A DNA stretch of 21,570 bases from Perkinsus olseni. Taxonomy: Eukaryota; Perkinsozoa; Perkinsida; Perkinsidae. The notes under the pieces were generated by a model. That model was not told the DNA's origin and ran no database searches. It worked only from the letters and a program-made list of their open reading frames with translations. The stretch covers positions 1-21,570 of the forward strand of contig JABANP010000701.1 of assembly GCA_013115135.1 (NCBI GenBank), written 5' to 3'. Of this stretch, positions 1 through 8,700 are shown in pieces. The position numbers and the translations under genes were made by a program. Each line of letters opens with the position of its first letter. The first letter of the stretch is position 1.

Positions 1-610
1 GCGATATTAGGACGAGGAGTATATCTTGGCACTTTATTGTAATCCACCGTGATAGAACTTAGCCGTTGAGATGTGCTTATGATCATAACTCCTGATTCTG
101 CGAGCGATGAGCCAGTATCAACCGGCTCCTCTACTAGAGCAGGGCCTCCGAGATTCAGTTGAGCGTGCTGATTGAGCAGAGCTCTGGCTTCTTCTGGCGT
201 ACGGTTTATAATCACAGCCCTGACAGAAGAGACACAGGGGGAGGGATGTGAATATGGGCTAAGTGCGTGATAAAATTGAGAGCACAGGCTGATGAATGAA
301 AGCCCAAGCGATCCTACATTTTATTCGTCTGAATGCAACGTACGAAGATCATAGAGTCGTAGGGGAGGGATTGCTCAACTCCGCGTCTACGTGATAATGG
401 TCCTTGTTGACGACGATAGTAGGAAAGATGTTCCTTGTCACGTGACTTGACGTACGACATTAGTTCTACAGGAAGAACTTTATCTTTTCCAAGTGACCAT
501 TGCTCCGTGGCGTTAGTGTATGAGCTAAGCTCAAGTAAAGAGATCTTCGGCAGAGCAGCTACAGCAGCCAAGACGGCGACGGTGTCTTCAGTCGGGAGGT
601 GTTTAGACAT
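1..610 (-). CDS. Unknown spliced gene, 5' part, runs off the left edge
   Basis: I do not recognise this protein. I choose ATG at 610 (MSKHLPTEDT). Exon A (610-318) encodes about 97 residues and ends in ...CIQTNK plus two bases. A GT-AG intron (220-317) follows, and exon B (219-1) stays open to the window edge with ordinary-looking residues such as RTPEEARALLNQHAQ and PRYTPRPNI. The splice joins phase 2 to phase 2 and restores one frame; without it the frame stops at 314. The first exon is rich in A, L and S, then becomes basic (SYYRRQQGPLSRRRG). No signal peptide, membrane segment or known motif is visible. The gene lies 455 bp downstream of the Helitron stop on the same strand. It may be a second Helitron gene, cargo, or a host gene next to the insertion. 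Exon B is more convincing than exon A, whose start could lie further upstream. Confidence 0.5.
220..317 (-). other. Predicted GT-AG intron of the unknown gene
   Basis: On the minus strand the donor reads GTAGGATC and the acceptor reads TCTCTTCTGTCAG, after a pyrimidine-rich tract. The length is 98 nt. Removal joins AT to G, making an ATG codon, and opens the frame through to the left edge. The donor resembles the one used in Helitron intron 4 (GTAGGACT). Confidence 0.5.
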
Positions 611-789
611 AACACAGTAACTATCAAAGGTCAGAAGGGTATAAAGTGGCATCGAAAAGAATAAGTACTGGGACTGTCGCAGGAGACGCAACTTATGAGC
701 GAGGTGACACTGAAAGCTATGCCAAGAAAGTACGCAGTGAAGCAGTAGCTGGCGTAAGCAGGCAAGAAGGAGAGAAGGCAAGTGAGGAT

Positions 790-823
790 GCGGCGCGCTC
801 CTAGTCTTCGACGAGCGCGCCGC
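790..823. repeat. GC-rich perfect hairpin, 11-bp stem
   Basis: The arms GCGGCGCGCTC (790-800) and GAGCGCGCCGC (813-823) are perfect reverse complements around a 12-nt loop. The hairpin lies about 240 bp downstream of the Helitron stop codon. Helitrons are known to end in a short GC-rich hairpin close to a 3' CTRR terminus. No CTRR follows within the usual 10-12 nt on the minus strand, so the link to the Helitron end is only a suggestion. The rest of 611-1064 holds nothing else I can support. Confidence 0.55.
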
Positions 824-1064
824 GGGCACACATTTTTCATTGTGAGGCTCAGGCATTACACACATATAATCATTACGCGCCAATGGTGATGAACACAAGT
901 GATGTGCAATCGTCTTACACAACAGCACAGGGACAGCATAGATGCAACGCCGCAGGAACAACGCGGATCCAACAGCATGGTTAGGTAAGTTGAAGAGGTC
1001 GCCGACGGATAAGCGATAAATATGTGTTTGTAGAGAAGGTTATGACATAGCAAGATATATATAG

Positions 1065-2515
1065 CTAGGCCTCTCGCGCATAATGATAGCACACTGCGAA
1101 AGTTAATCCATATTGTGCGGCTAGGCGAGTGCCGGTATCGCGTACGTCAGCGGGCCGCACAGCTCCGCGTAGCCAATGTAGGGCGGCTTTCCACTGTGTC
1201 TCAATCATTTCGCGACGACGCTTCATGATAGCAGCGGTATGTTCAACGTTGAATCCAGCAAGGTAGCCCATTATTATGAAAGGGAATCTTCTGGGATCGC
1301 GCGTGAACCGACTACCATTTCCTGAGCAATGCTGAGCAGATCTTTTACGAAGGTCCGTGGTCTGACCAATGTAATGCTCACCAGTCCGGAGACTCATTAA
1401 CCAATAGACGAAGCCGGTAGATGCATCTGGGAGTTCCAGATCTACTGGCCTATATGGTAATAGAGACAGGTCCAACGGCTGCGTGAGCGGCATGGTAGAC
1501 GTATATCCTAGAACATGTAGCATATGATAGAGGTATGCGTCATATTGACCTCGCCGCGTAGAGACTTCGGCGACGGCATTCATCACATCTTCTAAAGGCC
1601 CCACCAGAGTAACATCTTGTAGCCGCTTCACTCTGCTTAATAACACATAGAGCTGTGCCTTCTCCCAGAATCGGTATGGGGTCTCGGCAACGCTCAATTT
1701 ACAAGCAACTCCGGCCATGGTAGAGCCGAGACATTTGTGCACGGTTGTAGAAACATAGACTCGAAGAGGCAACTGTAAGCGGCGTCCATATCCGCCTCGC
1801 CTCAGAGCACAAGTTGGAGTCCATAAAGGTCTTACTGTGTAAGGTTCCCACTGTGAGAGAATGACAGGCTCAGAGGGGATCTGACGATTGCCCGAGGGGG
1901 CTATGAAAACCCTCACGGGCAGAGCTGCGTGGGCGACATAAGCAAGTTGACCGTTTGTGTACGCTCGGCTAGAATCATTGCGAGTAAATCGCACTATGCA
2001 GCCATGGTAGAGCGTAAGTTCCCGAGGTTCCTGGAGTTCAGCGTTCAACTGATGGACTTCAGCATTCGTTGGAAGACGCCAAACAGCCCCGCCACCCAAA
2101 GAAGAAGTAACTTCATCCACCGCTTCATGTCGACAGCACTGTATAGAATTGTCTGACTGGATGAGCTGGCTGAGTCTAGCCACTTCCCTCCGCTCTGGTG
2201 CCCTTTTGGCGAATACGCGGATGATATTTTGATCTACAGGGACGTCCGCGAGACTTGTAGCAAACGTGCAGTTAGATGTGATCAATGCTCGAAGCTCAGT
2301 CTGATCGTCATCAGTCAGTGTTGCTTGTCGTAGAAGACTGAGAACACGCATGAGATTCATGTCACCAGCCGCCCGAACCATGTGGTGGAGAAGTATGGGC
2401 CTGAGGGTTGTCAGCGTGTGTGTTGTGACCCAGAGCGGGGTACCATCCGGTGGCCTCAATTGCAGAGGATCTCCCGAACTAATAAATAAGCATCCCCCAA
2501 GGGGAAGCGTATTTT
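1065..2515 (-). CDS. Helitron helicase C-terminal half fused to a GIY-YIG nuclease
   Basis: This is the last exon of the Rep-Hel gene, read from about 2515 to the TAG at 1065-1067. It opens with helicase motif III (GGCLFISSGDPLQLRPPDG, about 2500-2445), upstream of any Met, so it is not a separate gene. PIF1-family signs follow: LPTNAEVHQLN, a NGQLAYV segment, motif V (TTVHKCLGSTMAG) and motif VI (YVLLSRVKRLQDVTLVG). About 55 residues later comes a GIY-YIG domain (about 1418-1170) with VYWLMSLRTGEHYIGQTTDL, the likely catalytic Arg in DLRKRSAQH, GSRFTR, and a late Glu in EMIETQWKAAL. The first 'GIY' is VYW and the second is YIG. A short tail ends in YHYAREA. The domain probably nicks or cuts DNA. 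The upstream boundary looks like a splice acceptor (TTTTTCATCATTTTTCAG ending at 2516), but it could also mark the insertion edge. Confidence 0.85.
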
Positions 2516-2516
2516 C

Positions 2517-2741
2517 TGAAAAATGATGAAAAATAGAATGCGTTGCGGATTAATGGTAATACACGCACGAGCGGAAGTTTAACGCAGGGGTAGATTTTGT
2601 TTTCGTCGACGTCGATCGAAAATTGCGTGTGGAGAGCATTGTTAAGGTCGTCAGATACGTTGAGATAGGACGTGATTTTCGGAACTCATTTCGTTGTAAC
2701 AAAGAGCAACTTAGCGTTCAGTGTATTTTTAACAGAAACGA
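2517..2741. other. AT-richer stretch at the left edge of the insertion
   Basis: No gene is supported here. On the minus strand a short open stretch (about 68 codons, no Met at its start) includes IDVDENKIYPCVKL, but it matches no helicase motif I know. A long T/C-rich tract ending in CAG at 2516 faces the helicase exon. The hAT left terminus may lie here or at 3184-3482. I could not find a matching inverted terminal repeat or 8-bp target duplication for it. Confidence 0.4.
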
Positions 2742-3175
2742 TGCGAGAATGGACATGGAGTGAAATTCTATCACGGAATTACGAAAATCGTTATTAGCAA
2801 GTGGTGCTGAGAAAAAGAGGAGACGATACGTCGGTGCAGTGCATGGTAGACGAATCATGATTAACGGTATGTTGTACAGTATGTAGACGTCATTATTTTG
2901 CGCTACATAGGCATGATCCGAGAGGAGGAACATTCGGTGTGTGCACGCTACTTGAACAATGTATTATCTAGTTACATGGTGCATATGAAGAGTATTATGA
3001 ACACTCACATAATGAAGTCTACGTATTATGAACACTCACATAATGAAGTCTACATTTTGTACAACATACCCTTAATCATGATCCGTGTAAGGAGTAAAAG
3101 TTTTACTCAGCACCACTTGCTAATAACGATTTTCGCAATTCCGTGATAGAATTTCACTCCATGCCTATTGTCGCA
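2742..3175. mobile_element. MITE with long inverted repeats
   Basis: The two ends are reverse complements over about 140-150 bp with scattered mismatches. The best block starts CATGGAGTGAAATTCTATCA at 2754 and returns inverted, ending at 3163. The likeness extends outward to TGCGA/TCGCA (2742 and 3175). The flanks AGAAACGA (2734-2741) and ACACACGA (3176-3183) agree at six of eight positions, as an aged 8-bp target duplication of hAT type would. There is no coding capacity. It lies between the helicase fragment and the hAT gene. Superfamily assignment is tentative. Confidence 0.78.
2993..3054. repeat. Two tandem copies of a 31-bp unit inside the MITE
   Basis: The unit starts TATTATGAACACTCACATAA and spans 2993-3023 and 3024-3054. 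The copies are identical except at the last base. Each unit holds a small inverted repeat (ATTATG...CATAAT). Confidence 0.9.
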
Positions 3176-3183
3176 ACACACGA

Positions 3184-3482
3184 TATCCGAGGAGAGTTGA
3201 GTGCAGCATCCCAGAAGACTTACTTCGGACATGCTGGAGAACAGAGTATTTTCTAAGGAGCTTTCCGAAAATGCTGGGTATTTTTTTTAGTGCCTCACCC
3301 ACTTTTTTTCCATCGATGCCGTTTTTCTTCTGTATTCCGGGCATCGCGAAATTAGCGAGCGCGGCGCAGGCCGTACGCGTGCGCATCGCGTACGCGTTGC
3401 CACTCGCGCACTGCGCAAGCCTTGTTCCTCGCACATTGGCGTTTCTCGACACTAATGAGTCAGCAGGATATTTCCTCGTTAT
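3184..3482. other. Leader region upstream of the hAT gene
   Basis: No gene is supported in these 299 bp. There are two T runs (near 3282 and 3305) and a CpG-rich block at 3350-3420 that contains an 8-bp stem hairpin, CGTACGCG (3372-3379) with CGCGTACG (3387-3394). This is where the hAT promoter would be expected. No TATA box is obvious. Confidence 0.4.
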
Positions 3483-3491
3483 TTGATAACG

Positions 3492-5650
3492 ATGGGTCGT
3501 CCGAAGTTGACACCGGATAGCCTCTTCAAAAAATGGGCAGCGGAATACAACTGGCTCGAGTGGAGAGCTCACGGCATTGACGGCATCCAGTTCAGGTGCC
3601 GAGTATGCGCTCGGAATCCTCTGCTGGAGCGTGGGGTAGGTGGCGCGAGGGTTCGAAAGCTCAGAAGTCTACTGTTGTTGGTCACAACTCAGAGCGTACG
3701 CATGCTGAATCTCTGCGGCTTTCAGTAACCAGAGCAACGAATGATAGTTTTTGGGGTCAGCAACTGCAGAAGACCGAGGAAGCAAGACTGGAGAAGCTCG
3801 AGGCTAAGAGAGACCTGGTGAAGTGTGCCTTCTGGCTGGCCCAAGAGGAAGTTGCGATTGCCAAATTCCCCAGCCTTCTGAAGATGATCACCAGCCTGTC
3901 TAAGTCGACGGTGGACGCAACGTATCATAGCTCAGCCCACTCAGCCTGGAGCTTTCTGGAGTCGGCAGACGTCGAGCTTCTTCATAGAGATGTTGAGGTG
4001 CTCAAATCTTCACAATGCCACTGTATTATCCTAGATTCGACCAGTGAAGATGTCGAATGGCTGGCAGTGTTGGCCCGTTGCTTCGATACGACAGATTGTC
4101 GAGACGTTAAAGTGGTCTTCTGGGACTTGTTACACGTATCTGATACCAAATCTCATACTATCGTTGACGCGGTTCTAGAGCTCTATGATAGAGATTCCGT
4201 GGATATTAGGAGCTGTGTGGGATGGGCATCTGATGGCTGCTCTGCAATGGTGAAGGCCTCAAAGGTCTTCAGTGAGCGCGCTGGGATTGATATTGTATTT
4301 TTGCATTGCCTTGCTCACAGACTAGATCTGTGCCTTTCCTCGGATGTGTGGAAATCCTCATCGTTTTGCAAAGACGTGGAGCGAGCGTTGAGAATATCGT
4401 ACTGTCTTTTCAATCGTTCCCCGAAAAGGCGGGAGGAGCTGCTCGGTTTACGGCGACAGTTCGCGAAAGTACTGGTTCCTGGGCCTTTGATGGAGATACG
4501 GTGGACTTCCAAGTTACGATGTCTGGAAGCCTTTGTGGCTGGCGGCCAGGCTTTGAGTGCATATATCTTACAGTTGAATCCAGGCCGGGAGCTGTCGACG
4601 GACGAGAATCATGTTGTGGATATGTTGGAAAGGTCTGAAGACCTCAATGCATTGCTGTCGGTACTCAGGGTTCTTGGTAAGCTAACGGTTCAACTGCAGT
4701 CTCGCACAATTGACGTCTTCGCTGCCAGCCAGAAAATCAACTCTGCAGTACGAGACCTCCGCGCCCTACCCGGTCTCTCCGAAGAGATCACACCCTTACG
4801 AGATGATCTTGTTGACTCACTGAGTTCAAGGATACCGCCAACAGAATTCTCGTGGATGGGCCTTTTGGAGCTTAACGTCGAGTTCCCGAAGGCCGTTGTG
4901 ATCGCTAAGTTGAACTCGTTGAAGGAGAAACTGCCACATGTTGCTTCGAGGCTTGACGAAGAAACTTTCTATCGAGATTACCAGGAAGTCCGAGGGCAGT
5001 ATCAGGACCTAGTGACTGCAGGAGCAGACGCACGAACAATAAGCCTGACCGATCTCTCCAAGGATAAGGGTGCTGCACTCATAAACCCATAATACAGTAG
5101 CCATGATGCACCCTGGGTGCATCATGGCTACTGTATTATGGGTTGAGTCGTGCGATCAGCCCCACATCAGCAGAAGCTGAACGGGCCTTCTCGGTGGTGG
5201 CTCGCTTGCGAACCAAGTTCCGAAGAAGGCTCCATGCTCACTTGCCATCTTTAACGAGGATAGCCTTCTCGAAAAACGTTCAGAAGATCGACGATGCCTT
5301 GCTCAACTCTATACTACTCAACTGGGATAGGAGGCTGCGCAGGAGAAATCGTAAATCAGGAATACGCCGAGGCCCCTACAAGCGGAATAGACAAGCGGAA
5401 GTGGTGCTCGGGGCAGACAACAGTGAAGAGAATGCCTCAGGCTCCGTGTAACAACATACCTCGTTTTGGGTTCGTAACATCCCGCTGTTTTCCCAGGTCC
5501 GATGACGCAGCGTCGAGCTCCTCCGAGGATGAAGAGGTGGGTAGAGGTGCAGCGTCGCGTCGTCAACGTCGCGCGAAGCGAGTCGCAGAAGGGGCTTTGA
5601 AGAAGTACTTTGAAGCAGAGGACAGCGACTCCGAAGAGATTGATTATTGA
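3492..5650 (+). CDS. hAT-family transposase gene, interrupted
   Basis: hAT transposases cut and paste DNA through an RNase H-fold DDE core. I start at ATG 3492 (MGRPKLTPDSLFKKWAAEY). The first part is a BED-type zinc finger, CRVC then GHNSERTH, but its two halves are in different frames; one shift between about 3620 and 3657 separates them. The core has CIILDSTSEDVEWL with the first Asp, VGWASDGCSAM with the second, and HCLAHRLDLCL. The C-terminal dimerisation domain is SPTSAEAERAFSVVARLRTK (from about 5161), which carries the catalytic Glu. Between core and C-terminus a 61-bp palindrome (5084-5144) stops the frame at 5092. After a 49-nt intron the protein ends in a basic then acidic tail (EDSDSEEIDY, stop 5650). 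It lies on the strand opposite to the Helitron it interrupts. As read it is not a single functional frame. Confidence 0.85.
5084..5144. repeat. 61-bp perfect palindrome inside the hAT coding region
   Basis: Two 30-bp arms (from AACCCATAATACAG at 5084 and ending CTGTATTATGGGTT at 5144) are exact reverse complements around a single T at 5114. The likeness continues weakly outward (ACTCA on the left, TGAGT on the right, offset by 3 nt). The block falls between the hAT core and its C-terminal domain, introduces a TAA and changes the frame. A foldback insertion, a template-switch event or an assembly artefact would all look like this. Confidence 0.97.
5448..5496 (+). other. Predicted 49-nt intron in the hAT gene
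   Basis: The donor is GTAACAAC and the acceptor CTGTTTTCCCAG, with phase 2 on both sides. Removal joins ...NASGSV to SDDAASSSSEDEEVG and leads to the stop at 5650. Without splicing the frame ends at 5451, and the charged tail has no link to the transposase. Confidence 0.55.
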
Positions 5651-5794
5651 TGATGGTGTTATTGAGTTACCTGCTAGCCTCTAGTTAGGAACAATATTCA
5701 TATCACTATATGAAGAGCTGCCTTGGGCGCGCACAATGAGGTTTCCACCCAACTCACAATATGAGAGACTTGTGTTGAGCGACCCCCAGTGAGG

Positions 5795-8700
5795 TCACAG
5801 TATTCCACCGAGCTCGGTGGAGCGTTCTGCAGACAAACTCGATAGTATAACCTGTAGGCCACGAGTGCGACAATACGCAACAGCGTGGAGAAGAAGGAAC
5901 GTCTTTCCAGGACCTGGACATCCGCATAATGCGGGTCCACGAATAAAGGAGAACCGACCAGTGACGAAGTTCTCAATGTCAGAACATATAGTAGCAAGGG
6001 CAGCAGCTTGTTCATGATGAGAAGCCTCTGTCTGTAGCAAAGTCCGACGAAGAACCGGACGCCATGATATGGGGTTGGCGATAGAGGCTTTGCAGAGTTG
6101 TCGTACCGATGGACAGTCTGGTACTGTAGTGGCCAAGACCTTGCAGAGATTTTCTCTCGCGCTGGCGAGAAACTGCGCGGAGAGCTCGGTGTGCTTGTAT
6201 TGTAGTGAGCTAGTAAGCACTAGCGGAGTACCCTGCTGTGCTAGTACCCCGTTCATGAGAAGCGACTCGAGCATAGCGTGTGCCGCTAGTACGTTCTTGT
6301 CGAATGATCGGGTCCCACCCGGAATCCATCTCAATTGACGTAAAATGATGAGCTTCAGCAACTCCGTCATATGACTCGTGTGACAAGAACCATCCGATGG
6401 TATGAGGCAAGCCCGTCCCATGGCCTCAAGGAAAGTGCCGACAGTGAAGACTTCGACTTCGGATGTGAAAGAGCCCAAGGTGAGTATAAGGTGCACGAAG
6501 AACCTCCGCGAATCGGTTACCTTGGGCCTGGAGAAGACTGGGATACACACCTGCTTGTTGGACTCGTCATCACAAACATAACGGGCGTATACTATAGGAT
6601 CATGAAGATGTTGAAAGATTGATTCATATACAGCTTGTGACCCAGGAGCATCGTTGTTGATAGCATTGCGAAGTAAGATAGTAACACGTTCCACCGCGCA
6701 TGCACGCATGTAGACTCGAGAGCCTATTCCGTTAATCCACGGGCTTTCGGAGATAGCATTTCGTAGAAGGTCATGACCATCTTGAACAGTTGAAGTTCTG
6801 CGTACATATCTCTCGAAGAAATTTGAGGAGTAGTCTTGTAAAGTCCTTATCCATGATAGTTCCGGTGGACGTAGACTGAAGCGCGAGACCTTATCGAGCG
6901 TTTCGCGTGAATAGATGGATTCTTCTATCAGCATCGCCTGGAAGGCGTCAAATTGCCTCCAAGGAGGAAATTCGGCCCGAGCAGAGAGTGCCCGAGGTAT
7001 TTCACCTTGGTGACCTTCCACACCAGAGCGGTTGACCCGTTTCACTTGTGAGGGCCTCTCTTCACGTGGAAGGGTGTTGATGTGTACAAACTTACAGCTA
7101 GATAGGACATACGCGAAGGCAAAGGCGCACCAGAGCATCTCGGTATGTGCTACGACTCTCCCGGAAGGATGAGCGTGAGACTCTGCATTGTATTTGATAG
7201 CCTGGCCCGAGATTTTGATATTGTGTAATCCATGCTGAACAGCAGTTACGTGGCCCCCATGTAAACGTACTTCTACCGCACAGCGCTCCTCGACCCCGGC
7301 AGCATATTTTGCTAAATACCTGAGGAAGCAGTAAATAAGTGTGGTACAGCTTAAAAGAGCGTGTTATGAAATGCTGTGTATGAAGAGGTTACTCGATATG
7401 CGCGAAGCTCAAGTCCTACCGGGAGCTCATGAATTTATCAACAATGAGTAGGTTAATGCTGCTCCTGCACGCCGCGAAGAGTATGTCTGATGTAGGTATA
7501 AAGTGTTCGGTGGTGATGACGGGATAACGGTATTTACCTAAATCGGCGATGGATCCTCCGGGGACATAATGATAATACTCCTATGGCGAGAAGAATCTAC
7601 TGCGCAATTCATAGGCGATGAACCATCGCTTACCTGCGACTAGTTCGGGGACAGGTATGAATTGCCCATTGACCATAGCTCCCAGCCCACATGCGAGTAG
7701 CACTCGGATCGCCTCTTGCGAATGCCCGGGATCAATGGTCTCCATCCAATAGTCTCCGCTTATGGGGCCCTTCGCGACGCGGCAACGCTTGCCTCCGGTG
7801 CGGGTGTCCCGTTGGCAGCGATAGTTGGCTTTGGAACATGAATGAGTGAGTAGCCGACGACCGAGGTCAACAAGGTCTTCCTCGGTTTCATGTGGACGGA
7901 GAACTCCAAGGCGGCGCAAGACGTCCGACCGTGCAGCGAGGGACGAGGACGTAGAGCAGATATTCTGTGTTACTTCTTCTGATTGTTTGTCAACACCCGG
8001 ACGAAGCCACAATAAACAATGGGCATGAGGTAAATTACCTGAAAGCGGTTCTCGTGGGATGACAGAGATGGACGGCGAGCTATTTTTTGACGACTCCGAA
8101 CGTTTTCCCACCTTTGCTGGCCTGAAACTCCCACCGATACCACCAACGATGGATGGTTCCGAGGGGGCGCTGATGACTGGTGAATATCCAGTTTAGGAAG
8201 TGTGACGCGATTCGATGCCACGCTTTCACAGTTTGGGTTAGAGAAGCTTGCAAGACGGCTTTCTGTACAACGTCCGGTTGACCTTCGCATGCTCGCTCAA
8301 CTGCTTCGTGAATCTTTCGCATACCAAAGTGATGTCGTTGTGAGCATGTGTAGGTGAGGAAGAATGTAGGTTCAGCATCGGCCATGAGGGTGCTCAGCTC
8401 GTCGATCCGCTCTCGTGATTCTTGCTGGTCAAAACCTAGCTGACCGCGTGGACCCCGGAAATATTGTCGAGCCAAGCCAGAAGCTATTGCCTCGACTCCA
8501 CGTCTCATGACCAGGCGAGTGTCCTTAGAATTGAGTGTAGTATTGACGATAACCGCGAAGTAAAACTCGAGAAATCGCGGGTCCGATGCACTCAATAGCG
8601 ATCCATCATTGAGACGGGTCCAAAGATGTTCTTGTAAAGAAGCAACCCCACTCTGAAAGCCATCACGAGACTGTCGTTCCCAGAAAGGTGCGGGAAGTGA

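Noticed and set aside
1062..1068. CTAG as the Helitron 3' terminus
   Set aside because: It overlaps the stop codon of the reading frame, and no hairpin stands next to it.
631..1092. Cys-rich short open frames between the Helitron stop and the unknown gene
   Set aside because: No motifs, and they overlap the hairpin; most likely chance.
2719..2735. CAGTGTATTTTTAACAG as a hAT left end
   Set aside because: It has the usual look of a hAT end, but no mirrored partner is found near the right side of the hAT gene.
2535..2740. Minus-strand open stretch with IDVDEN as the missing helicase motif II
   Set aside because: The flanking residues do not fit the motif-II setting of PIF1-type helicases, and the frame differs from the downstream exon.
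5094..5114. Likeness of the palindrome arm to the dinoflagellate/Perkinsus spliced leader (shared GTAGCCAT)
   Set aside because: Only eight bases in a row agree and the rest diverges; too short to claim a spliced-leader origin.
2463..5680. hAT terminal repeats CAGAGG (2463) and its partial mirror near 5670
   Set aside because: The match is six bases at most, 2463 is inside helicase motif III coding, and no 8-bp target duplication fits.
5756..5799. A 40-odd-nt intron to mend the helicase frame after ELGG
   Set aside because: No pair of splice sites gives a family-like continuation in a consistent phase; a small indel near the insertion is as likely.
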